A stretch of DNA of 64,000 bases from Fragilaria radians. Lineage: Eukaryota > Bacillariophyta > Fragilariophyceae > Fragilariales > Fragilariaceae. The stretch lies in NCBI GenBank assembly GCA_900642245.1, contig CAAAJI010000002.1, positions 499,070-563,069 of the forward strand, written 5' to 3'. Positions 33,077 to 43,779 of the stretch are shown here, piece after piece (the first letter of the stretch is position 1; every line of letters starts with the position of its first letter). The notes under the pieces were generated by a model that made no database searches, was not told the DNA's origin, and was given only the letters and a program-made list of their open reading frames with translations. Both the position numbers and the translations under genes were made by a program.

Positions 33077-34004
33077 CTAGTAGTTGGTGCTTGCTTCGCT
33101 CCGCAGAATTAATTTTCTTTACAAAAGAGAATGCATCATTGAATTTCTGCGTATATGTTTCTAGCAAAAACAATGACGGGGATTTTTATGATTGCCATTT
33201 GTGAACCTAGAATTTGCACGTCATACAATCTGATGCATGAGACAGCATTTAAGTCTTACTATATGACATAGCATGTCATTGGTATCTAGAATTACATTCA
33301 ATATTACAGAACTTAACATATACAATTGATTTAGCATTGACTTTAGGAAGGCAGTCATGTCATTTTTTACTATGAAAACTATGGTTTAAAGACATAAGTT
33401 TTGCTTTTTCTTGCGTTGCTGTTATAGAATTACTGCTACTCTTTATCAATATCAAGGATTGTTGTTGGAAAAATCATAATAATGTTCTTGATGTAGAGTC
33501 AGCATCATTGTTTTGTTAACTTAAAAAATGTATTCTTTATTTGTTTGAAAGTTTAAAAATGAGACAAATTAAGGATTACTACGATAAGAATCATCCCATA
33601 CATACCACCATATTATTGATCCTTATGATTAATGTATTTTAAACCACTTATAATTAGGCTTAAGATTAAGGAGCACAAAAGATCTTTTTTTCAAATGTTT
33701 TGAAGGAATTTCATACTGCTATAGACTATGATGAAAATTTTGATTGCATTTGAATGAGAATTGCGTTAAATATTCTACAATTTACAACTGAAAGTCTCAA
33801 CAACATTCTAGTTTGTAAATGTTAAATGTAGGACGGGTACCGATTGAATCAGCGATATCCATAGTGAATGTCGTCGCTCACTACTCTGTACACTCTGTAC
33901 TCGTACTCGATCACTTTCTCGAGTATTACTGTACTATCAAAACGCACAAGGGTTAAGGGGTAGCACCGGCCAAATCGTAAGTGAAACTTTTTTAGTAGTG
34001 TAGA
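33077..34004 (+). repeat. Long repeat copy E, essentially full length
   Basis: About 930 bp, from ACTAGTAGTTGGTGCTTGC to the GTGAAACTTTTTTAGTAG end, with all internal landmarks in order. It is the best single representative of the family here. The two ends share ACACTA(G/C)TA in inverted orientation, a hint of short terminal inverted repeats. No matching target-site duplication is visible. It stops about 90 bp before the start codon of the fucosyltransferase-like gene. Confidence 0.88.
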
Positions 34005-34087
34005 TTTTCTGAATGCTACAATAGGGTTCGAAGTAACATTAGGATAAAAGTGCTACGCTACGAGTCACGAAGGGAAAGAAAAATCAA

Positions 34088-34096
34088 ATGAAATGA
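34088..34096 (+). promoter_or_regulatory. Minimal upstream ORF overlapping the start codon
   Basis: ATGAAATGA: a start-Lys-stop uORF whose stop overlaps the main ATG at 34093 in another frame. If transcribed, it could reduce or couple initiation. Its presence in the mRNA depends on where transcription starts. Confidence 0.4.
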
Positions 34097-35379
34097 AATT
34101 GAGAGGGACATTTTCTAAGCGTCATGCTATCTCATTAATGGTCATAGGAACGGTAGTATGCACCATTCTAGTTAGCAATGAGGTGTTCAGATCATTGGCT
34201 CCGCGAAACGAGTCTGAAAGGAAAGGGAAATCTCACAAGTCAGAACTGAATGCTTCAAATTCAACAGGATTGTGCGAAGGAAAGGATGCTATCTTAATGA
34301 TACAGGGTGGAGACTCAGACGCAGCTGTAGGAACCATGTTTTTCATGTACGTCGTCAATCACTTTATCTACGCCGATATGTACAATCTACTTCCGTGGGT
34401 TCATCTTGATCCAAAGTTTCCATGCTATGATGAGGTTATACATGGAAATTACACAAAAACGTTTACAATGCTATCGGGTGTTCATGAATCCCAAGTTGTT
34501 GGACAGGGAGACATGCTCTGTAATTACTGGAAAAAGCCGCAGTATTATCCAGGAAAGCCTGATTTCCAAACGCAACTCAATCCCACAGAATTTACGATTG
34601 TTGGTAATGGATTATGGGCTTCTTACTTCCATTCAGTTGGTGGATATCCTCCTGATGATCCATCATGCAAAGATAAACCGCTAATTCTTCTCAATAAGAG
34701 AAGCAGATTTCCTGGTATGCATGTTTGTGCGCCATGGGGTGTTCGCCCGTGGTCACTTAACAAAGTGCCAGAAGCGCTGCGACCGACAAACAAAACCGTC
34801 CATGAATGGGCGGCGCCCATGCGAGAACGAGGAGCCGAGAAAGTTGCTAAATACTATCGACCATTACCATGGATATTAGATTCAGTTCAGAAAGCAAATC
34901 CAAATCCAGATAAGAAATGTCTTTCCATGCATATTCGCCTAACTGATAAGGGTCATGGTCGTCAAAAAAAGCCATTAACACTATTTCAAGCCTATGCCGA
35001 GGAATATTCCCAGAAATCAGGAGGAGGAGCTCTTTTTGTTGCAACTGACGATGGGACTATAATGGATGTGATTCGTTCCCAATGGAAGATATCAAAAATG
35101 TACTCACAGAATAATATTCTTCGATCAAGTGGTCATGCTGCTATTTTTCGAACATTCGTGAACGAAACACATCGAACGAACGCAGAAGGTATTGTTGATA
35201 TGTATGCCATGTCAAAATGTGATTTTTTTGTTCATGGCTTTTCAGCCATGGCAGAGGCTGCAATTTTCATAAATCCACAACTTCATAATCGATCTGTTAA
35301 CGTTGATGTATCAGAAGACGAGCTAATGAGTGTGGAAACTTTTGGAAATAAAGTTCAAGCGTTTTATAAAGATCATTAA
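34093..35379 (+). CDS. Type II membrane glycosyltransferase, fucosyltransferase-like
   Basis: A 428-residue intact frame. A short basic N-terminus is followed by one membrane segment (about 12-33) and a luminal catalytic region, the classic Golgi type II arrangement. LSMHIRLTDKGHG near residue 279 resembles the H(V/I)RRTDK donor-binding motif of alpha-1,6-fucosyltransferase/NodZ-type GT-B enzymes, with the second Arg replaced by Leu. ALFVATDD and a C-terminal AEGIVDMYAMSKCDFFVHG, then SAMAEAAI, match the nucleotide-sugar-binding half of O- and alpha-fucosyltransferases. Several NxT/NxS sites are present. It probably transfers fucose or a related sugar in the Golgi; the acceptor is unknown. 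The repeat immediately upstream may supply its promoter. Confidence 0.75.
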   Translation: MKLRGTFSKRHAISLMVIGTVVCTILVSNEVFRSLAPRNESERKGKSHKSELNASNSTGLCEGKDAILMIQGGDSDAAVGTMFFMYVVNHFIYADMYNLLPWVHLDPKFPCYDEVIHGNYTKTFTMLSGVHESQVVGQGDMLCNYWKKPQYYPGKPDFQTQLNPTEFTIVGNGLWASYFHSVGGYPPDDPSCKDKPLILLNKRSRFPGMHVCAPWGVRPWSLNKVPEALRPTNKTVHEWAAPMRERGAEKVAKYYRPLPWILDSVQKANPNPDKKCLSMHIRLTDKGHGRQKKPLTLFQAYAEEYSQKSGGGALFVATDDGTIMDVIRSQWKISKMYSQNNILRSSGHAAIFRTFVNETHRTNAEGIVDMYAMSKCDFFVHGFSAMAEAAIFINPQLHNRSVNVDVSEDELMSVETFGNKVQAFYKDH

Positions 35380-36669
35380 TATATGAATTGACTTTGTATC
35401 AACTGATTAGAATACTTCCTTTGAATTCAATTAAATTTGATCTCACATGAGTTCTTCTTGGAAAATATATAATGTACATCATTCACTTCTACTTTGCCGT
35501 TCACCACTTCACGAATCATGCATGTGAGCAACATGAACTTTGCAATATGTTTTCCATTTCATGTAGTCCATTAAACTTTGTATCAAGTCATTTAAAGAGC
35601 TGGAATGTGGTCGCAGTATTCCAACATTCATAGTCACAAATATTTTCAGAAATTCAATCAATCCTGCTCTTGTACTTATTCCATTGAAATACCCTTTTGG
35701 GAATAATGTCTTTTCACGCTGATTTTTTCATCAGGACGCTACATAGCTTCGTTTTTTTTCATGAAACAACTTTCTAAACTAACCTTAATACGTCAGCGAT
35801 CAAAGGCTCCAACATGAAGAGTAGGAGAAGCGTATCCAGCTGGTAGTCTAAAAAGGTTAGGAAATTGCAACATGCATTTTGTTGTGGTGGTGACCATATA
35901 TTTCCCACTGCACATTGAGGTCTACCGTACCTGGAATGTCCTATAGGGTATGCTGCAATGTCTGTTGTCAAGCATAATTTAGGTACTATCATTTACCAAG
36001 CTCCTAAGAGGGTGAAAAGCCAAGAAATAATGAATCCATGTCATTCAAATTCGACAAGTATGTCTAAACGAAGGAAACAGTTACAAATTTAGGAAAGAAA
36101 AATGATTTTGTAGGAAAATTTGTCCCTTTAGTATCCTTCTGACAACCTAAAGTCATCTCTCTGCCATCTGGAACATATTTAAAGGATAATGGACGCATTC
36201 TAGATATGCCTTTACCAAGTACACAATAGTGTATTCATTGTTGAAGACATCTCATATCGCTATATTATGACTACCTGCGGTTTAATTGTAATAGAAAGAA
36301 AGACAGGCTACACGATTTCAAAGAATATGAAGATGAAGAAGTGATAAAACAAAGGCGCAAAACCTAAATTGAGTGCAGGCTTGAGTACATGCACACTCCA
36401 TACAGTCCAATTCCCAGCTTTTAACTTTCCATGTGTTATGAAGTAAATGATCTTCCAACCAACTAAGAGATACAGCAAACAAGAGATTGTGGAAATGAAT
36501 ATAAGAATGATTAGAACTAACTAACAAACTTATCAGAAGAACTAACGAAACTCAAATCAGAGAGAACTGCTATTATGATTCACACCTTTTTGTCTTGGAT
36601 ACCTTTATATTAGTAATTGCGTGCCTTGATCCAGCGATCCATAGATATCGCCGAATGTAGATAGACGCT
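35380..36669. other. Intergenic, no supported gene
   Basis: Mostly AT-rich with stops in all frames. On the minus strand about 36110-36220 is open and protein-like (GKGISRMRPLSFKYVPDG), but there is no start, no partner exon and no family match. It may be a decayed mobile-element fragment. Confidence 0.5.
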
Positions 36670-37906
36670 TTAGAGGTCTGCATCTCCAGCCTCAAGGTTA
36701 AAGTTACAAAGAGGACATTTAGAGTGATTAGCAGTCCATGCGTCGATACATTCACCATGGTAAAGGTGCCCACAGGGGAGCTTTACCAACTCTTCGGAGT
36801 TCTCATAGTCTCCAAGACAAATAGTGCAAGATGGATTATCAGTCAGATCGTTTTCGTCAACCTTTTTTGATTCTAAATCGCCAACAGTTTTGAATTTAAA
36901 TCGCTCCCACTTTGACCTTGTATCTTCACTGACGCCCTCCCCTACTGCATGCCCATCCGGGTTTCCATATCCTCCTTGCATCATTTGACGCTGTGATTCC
37001 ATAATTGCCAAGGCAAGTTGTGCTTGAAACGAGAGCATGCGAAAGTCCGGACGCACTTCAACGCCTTCTTCGTTGGGATTTTCGAGGAAAGCTTGGATAC
37101 GTCGATCAAGTTCTTCCTCTCGTTCTCTATTATAACGAATAAATCTTGCGCACCAACTAGTTCCAATGAGACAGAGCATAAGCAATCCAAAATCTGCCTG
37201 TGTAAGAGCTTCAATCCAAAGTCGAAAGAGAAGACAAACTCCCAAAACCATACAAACGCTGGTACGTCGGCGGGCCATTTCGCGTTCCTCTTCCAATTCG
37301 CGCAGTGTAGTATTTACAATACTAGGAGGGCGTAAAATTGGTGGCTCTTCTAAATCTTGGTCATCAGCATTCGAGAGTGGAGTATCGTCTCGAAGAGGAG
37401 TCGAGTCACGCTCTGTAGTAGAGTCTGCTTGATGTTCGATGTCATCGTGCATTTGCTCTTCATCATCATGGTCTTCGTTACTCAAAGGAGTGTGACGAGG
37501 AGAGCTGCGAGACCTTAGATGAAAATTGGATAGAGCAGATGTCATTGAATCGAAAGTTCTCTCAACACTTTTGTTGATACTTGAGTCTGTTTTTGGAAGG
37601 GATTGACTCGGAGTCAAACGCAATGTATTCTGAGAGAGGTTTCTTTTTCGGTAAATCCGTTACTTAACTGTTACGGTTGTGAAGTTTGTTTCTTGTTCAA
37701 TATGCCAAAAAGGAGTATATTCCTAACCTTACATGCTGATTGATAATGCTGTCAAAAACTTTTTTGCGTATTATTAGACTTTTTGTATTTTTGCTGCTAC
37801 TCTTCTTTCTCATCTCAAGATTATCAACTTCCTCCATATCAATAATAATTCCCTTTTGGATGTCTACATGTAATCCATCAAAGTCTACATTTAATCCTAG
37901 ACTCAT
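36670..37906 (-). CDS. Membrane-anchored RING-H2 finger protein, probable E3 ubiquitin ligase
   Basis: The main exon (36670-37629) encodes a Ser/Asp/Glu-rich disordered N-terminal half, two adjacent hydrophobic segments (SVCMVLGVCLLFRLWI and DFGLLMLCLIGTSWCARFI), a charged coiled stretch (REREEELDRRI), and a C-terminal RING-H2 finger: CTICLGDYENSEE, LPCGHLYHGECI and KCPLC, giving C3-H2-C3 ligands. The main exon has no ATG at its 5' end but begins right after CTCTCTCAG. I therefore join it, in frame, to an upstream exon (37733-37906) that ends before GTAAGG; the intron is 103 nt. If that exon is wrong, translation could start at an internal ATG near 37545. It likely ubiquitinates membrane substrates with an E2 on the cytosolic side. 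Confidence 0.8.
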
Positions 37907-38998
37907 AAATGGCAACTCTCATGAATCCTTCCAGTGCAATTCATAATGAAAACCAAATATTGTTATCTGCAAGTTCCCTCTCAGTGCATTCTCCCTTAGG
38001 AAAAATAATTCTTGCAACTCTGCCTTTTCGTACTGAATTTCATGAAAGATTCCAAGGTGAATGAGTGATGATGCTCTGACTTCAATATTAGTATCCCTTG
38101 AAGAAGGACCAGAGAGATAATAAACTTTCTCAGCGATAATCAAAATGGATCTGATAATCTGATTCAATGCGTTTCATGTGATAATTTTGACTTAATTAAT
38201 CAGCCAACCGATGTGACATGAAATTATTAAAAATGACTGAAACCATGCACCGTGATACCAATAATATTTCGCAAGACCATACAGATTCAATATCTATATT
38301 TGGGATACCAATACCATTATTGGCACATAGAAAATATTCGAAACCGTTGTACTTAACCATGCAACTTCATCCAAATCATACAATACTTCAGGTACAAAAC
38401 ATTTATGGATACGATCTGCCACCAGCTATGATGCAACAGATCATGACCACAAGTCTTGTCCTTTATCTTTTATGTTACCATACATGATGCCCAATAAATG
38501 ATATGCTTATTATTGAATTTTTACACAAGGGTTTATTGAACATCAATTGGCTCTAGTCATTAACTTGGTATGTTCAGCGATTTATCTTGTTCTGCTTATA
38601 CAAAATTCAGCAACACACTCCTCAAAGTTTAACTAACGTGGTTATGCATTATTTCAAAGAAAGTTGTATCTAATTTGTAGTTCTTCCTTGTCTCATTATT
38701 GAATGTTTTGCCTTGAAGAAATCGTGAAAACGACTTTTGAATAAGAAGTGAAAAGCTCCTCCTGATATCTTTGCTAATGCACAATTGACCAGAATGACAC
38801 ATAGACAAATCTTTGTGAACTTGATTTCAGTTATACTGGCTTGTAAGAAACCGCGGAAGGAGAAATGTATCGCCTTCACAAATGACTATTTCGTAAGCAC
38901 GAATTAATCTTGTGATAAACCTCGCAAATTTTCGCTTACCGTTACTCGTCATACAAGCAACAGCTCCAAAGCACCTCGAAGATCGATTGTTGTAGGCC
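37907..38998. other. Intergenic; minus-strand frame continues upstream of the RING gene through one TGA
   Basis: From 38167 down to 37922 the minus strand is open, in the same frame as the proposed first RING exon, and is separated from it by a single TGA at 37919-37921. The peptide (for example SGPSSRDTNIEVRASSLIHL) looks protein-like but matches nothing I know. The rest of this stretch shows no gene. Confidence 0.4.
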
Positions 38999-41900
38999 AT
39001 GACTTACGTTCGATCACGAATTCGCCCTCGATGCAATTCTTTGTGTCTGACCTTCCTTTATTGCTCAGTGCCAGTAGTCTCAGGAAGAGTTGTTTCAACC
39101 TCTCCACTACTGAATTCGGGTAAAATCCGTACTCTCGCTTTTGGTACGAAATGACATTTGCAAGAAAGATTCAACAGCTTGTTTTGTTTTTCTTGTTTTT
39201 ATTTATTTATCATTGACACTTTTTACAGGTGATTACTCTGAAGTTCCAAAGACGTGCCCAGTAATCACATCTTGTCCTGTGATTTGTGTCCAAAGTGGAG
39301 AGAAATGTCCTACTTCGTGTCAAAGTGGAATGGAACTTTGCTTCGATGGCAATTGCGCGGAAGTCTGTGACGAAAAAGTGGAGAATCCTTGTGGATGCGA
39401 ACCTTTAACTTTCGCTTGTGCGAAGACTGTTTTGTATTATGAATCTTGCTTTGAAACATTCCAAAAGTATTATGATGCAACTAATGCATGCGAGGAAAGC
39501 CCATCGAAAGTGATGTCTTTCTCCACACCTTCCATATTTATATTCTATTTCTGGATCGCGTGTCTTACGGTTGCAGTATTTCTTTGGTGCTATTCCAATC
39601 AAAAGGTTTTCCCTGTCGAAAACTCATCACAACCATTGGAACCTACTAAGAAAGACGAAAACGAAAAATGGGTGCAAACTGGATACAAATCAGACATTAT
39701 TGGCAGTATTATCTATTTTTTTGTCCAACTTACGCTTATTGGCATCCACATCATTTTGTTCACATTAACCTGCATCTATTACATGCAGCAAGGGGCAGTA
39801 TCAAGGTGGGTTCCAGTTATTCAAGACGAAGCCCAAATTCTGCTGATGTTCGAAATTGTGTGGATGATCGGTTTGCCATGGAGCTTTATTTTTTATTACC
39901 CAGATAGTCTGCACAGCGTTTTTCTCCGGCGATGTACTCTGGATAAGGCAAATTACGTAGCTGTGGAAGCGCCAATCACATCGGTGGTTGTAAAATCAAA
40001 CCCCCGTTTTGTCCAGAAATTTGCAAAGGCCAAGTGGGCCTTAATTCATCTTTTTTTGCGGACCTTCTTTTCTTACTCGAGCTCTCAGAGCACCTCGATT
40101 CACTTTTGTAAGGTTGATGATGATAAATATGATCGCAGTTTCTATCATCGCATGAGGCGATACGTTTATCATGCAGAAAGAGCATGCTTCATTTCAGGTC
40201 ACATAAATGTCTGTGGAACTATTGGGGATCTCTTGACGCAGGTGAGAGGGCTCACCACAGATAAGGTTACCATACATGGAGGCACAGTAGGGCATAACAC
40301 AATTCATATTCAAGAGCCGTCCATGTACAGTAGCATCAAAAAAGAGTTTACCAAACCTTTTTATGTATATCAGGCATTCATGACATGGACATGGGCACCA
40401 TATTGGTATTATTACATGGCCATAGTGAACACTGTTGTTCGGATTGCTAGTGGTGTAGTAGCTGGTTTGGCACAATACATCAGCGATTCAACGCTTCATC
40501 AGCTCTCTATGGTTGATGGGAATGTTGTGTGAGTACACCCTAAGGTTGTTATCGATTTGCACATATTGGTTTCTAATTAAACGAGAATATCAAAGCGTTT
40601 TTCGAGATGCAGAATTCTTTGAAGTTTCTGTGAAAGATGTAGTTCCAGGTGATGTTGTAGTTATCAAACAGGGAGTTGTTCATTTTGATTTAGCCATCTT
40701 AAAAGGAAATCGTATTAAAGTTGATGAGAGTGCCTTATCGGGGGAAACCACACCAATTATTAAGGAACCCATGAATCCTTTCAGGAAAGACGACATATAT
40801 TGCCCTTTAATTCATAAGGCAAACACTATTTTTGCGGGAACTAAAGTCATTGATGTATGTGCTACAAAAAAGGAGCTTGGTTTGGTTCTCACTATTGGAT
40901 CCTTCACTACCAAGGGTGAATTACTCTGTGATGTGCTGTCATACGAACGGCATAGGATGGAAGTGGATGAAGAAGTCAGTGTTGTCTTATTTATATTATG
41001 TCTCCAGTCGGTTGTCCTATTAGTCTTAGTGTTCTACTTCTTACAGGGCCAATGGGTATATGCTTGGTTTTATGGTAAGTGGAAATAGATGTATTTTGGT
41101 GCATCATTTCACAGTGCAACTCGCTCAATAAGTTTGTGCAGGCATGTTTGTTGTTGGAACGATATTTCCCCCCCTGCTACCTTCTGTCTTCGTGGTTTCA
41201 GTTGCAATCTCTGTAAAGAGACTACAGCAAAAACGAATCTGCTGTATGCATGCGGAACGCATCCTTGTCGCTGGAAAGGTAAGGTATACCCTTGAGGAAA
41301 CAACTGGAATTTCTATTCGGATTCTCAATCTTTTTGAGTTAGGTTGACACAGCTTTCTTCGATAAAACAGGTACTATCACAAATGAAGAAATGGAATTTT
41401 TTAACATTGAAATCAATCCACACGGAGACAAACAATTGAATTTAGCTCTACTTCAAGTAGGGATGGCGGTTTGCCATACGATTCATGTGTCTACGTACGG
41501 GCAGAAAGTTGGAAATTGCATCGATTTGATGACTTTTGAGTGTACCTCTGCTTCTCTGATCCAAAGGAATGGGGAAATGCCTGAGGTCAAATTTGAACAC
41601 CAAGTTTACAAAACTTTAAACAGATTTGAGTTTGACTCAGCGCTTGCGACTCAGTCTGTTATAGTAGGTACTCGCGCTGGTAGAAGACTTGCTTTCGTTA
41701 AAGGCAGCGCAGACGCTATAAAATACTTGTCCTGCAAATCAACGTTGCCGGATTCGTACGATGAAATCGTTCGCAACGCAGAAGTTGCTGGACTTTATCA
41801 ATTAGCCATGGGATATAAAGACTTAACCGATGAGAATGATATTGAACGAATAGACAGGTTTGAAGTGGAGAAAGAACTTTCTTTTTGCGGATTCATTCAA

Positions 41901-43374
41901 TTTCAGAATGCTATCAAGGAAGAGGCTCCGTCTGTTCTGCGGGAACTTAAAGATGGTAACATAGATGTTTCGATACTTACAGGAGACAGCGTACTCACTG
42001 CATTAGCAGTAGCACGAAAATGCGGATTGATAGCTCCAAACAATGCTGTAATTGTGGGCATGAAATCTGATGATTTAGTCTTATGGAAAGATGTCTACAG
42101 TGATGAGATAATTGAAGCAGACGTTCTTGAATCCTTATGTAAGTCAGAAGGCAAAGCTGTGCTGGCAATTACAGGAGACGCATGGACTTTTCTTCAAAGT
42201 GAAAGTCCAAATAGTATACATTCAATAGCAAGCCATATCCGTGTTTTTGGACGATGTAAGCCCGGCGATAAAGTGTCAATAGTTTCATATTTCGTTGAAT
42301 ATGGGCGTACAACTCTTATGTGTGGTGATGGTCAGAATGATTGCGGTGCATTGAAAATGGCTCACGTTGGAATTTCCTTGAGTACTTCAGAGGCTAGCGT
42401 TGTTTCAGCTTTCACATCATTGGATCGAAAAGTCACTGCAGTTCCAGAGATACTCCGAGAAGGTCGTTGTGCGTTAGCATCAGCTTTTGCCTCTTACAAG
42501 TATTACATAACTTATGGACAAGTGGAAGCTTTCCTACAAGTAATCAATGCCTATCTTGGCATTTCTTTTGCAGAATGGTGTTGGGTTTTTCTTGATGGTT
42601 TGTGGTCAATTTCTATGGCTTACAGCCTTTCTCTATCGAAAGCTGCAAAAAAGCTTTCGATCTTTTGCCCAACAGCGTCATTGCTCAGTTCACGAACTTT
42701 ATTCAGTGTATGCGGAATTCTTTTTATAAATTTCTCCTTCATAGTCATAGCTTTCATGACTCTGTTCAATCAAGAGTGGTTCCAATGTAGAAAGTGGAAT
42801 GTAAAGGATGTGAGCAACATCTTGATTATTGGCGATAACTACGAGTCATCAGTTCTTTTCCTAGTAGGCGGTTATCAGTACATATCATCCGCTATTGCTC
42901 TGAATTTTGGTTATTCCCATCGTCAAAGCTGGTGGAGTAACTACAAGTTTGTATTCTTGGCGGCATTGTGGACTGCATTTGTGTTCATCATGACTGTTTA
43001 TCCTTCTAAATTTTCTTGCATCTGGAGGGTGAATTGCTCGAATGATGTAAGTTAATTCTTTCTATCGCTTGCTAGCCATGCGGGAACTCACCTCTGAATA
43101 TCAATTTAGAATGTTGTTCGTGGGGTGACCCAAAACAACGCATTTCCAATCAATAATTATTGGAATACCACAGTAATGCCAGTAATTTTTCGGTGGAATA
43201 TTATCTTGATTATAACAATCAATTTGATTGCTTTGATTGCTTGGTACGTTTTTTTATTCGAATTTTCTTTGAAAGATGACAACTGACACCTGTGATATTA
43301 GGGAATACTGGGTTGTCAATGGTTACTTAGTTAGGAGAGTACAAAAGAAAAAGAAAAACAGAATCTTGAATTGA
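38999..43374 (+). CDS. P5-type (P5B/ATP13A-like) cation or polyamine ATPase with Cys-rich N-terminal domain
   Basis: Seven exons by splice consensus and frame: 38999-39143, 39229-40528, 40596-41074, 41142-41278, 41343-43046, 43110-43243 and 43302-43374, giving 1323 residues. A signal peptide is followed by a Cys-rich segment (about 55-130, with repeated CP and SC pairs), then membrane helices. Actuator domain: VVPGDVVVI and ESALSGETTPI, where SGET replaces the usual TGES. M4 has FPPLLPSVF, close to the PPALP of P5B pumps. The phosphorylation site is FFDKTGTIT (Asp694). Later come ILTGDSVLTALAVA and CGDGQNDCGALK (near 1014-1025). P5B relatives export polyamines or cations from lysosome-like vesicles; the substrate here is inferred. 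The small final exon ends in a basic tail. Confidence 0.9.
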
Positions 43375-43779
43375 AAGGAAGACAAACCTATGTTAGTCTA
43401 TCCGGTGCCAAAGTATTGTTTGAAAAGGTAAGTAATCACCTCTTGGCAAAGAGGTGATTCTTGCAATACTAAGTCAAGTTTTGTTTTCTGGCTTAAACTC
43501 TACCTTAATTCAATGATTTATTGTGTATACTATATGTTACTCACGTCTTTACTTTATTCCTATTTCCTTAACCCTGAAATTTACCACTTTAGGAAGGAGC
43601 TCTGCAACATCGTACAGCTTGAAGCCATAATTCAGTATGCCAAATGCTAAAGTATTGTCATTTGTAGAAACAAGCTCTTCTATTGATGTTTTACATGCAG
43701 CCAGATACTATGTAGACTTTGCAATCCAATTCATCCCTTTAACAATCTGAAAAAGGTGTAATACTAGTGTTCCTTAGAC
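43375..43779. other. Intergenic, no gene seen
   Basis: 3' flank of the ATPase gene; AT-rich with no coding feature. Confidence 0.5.
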
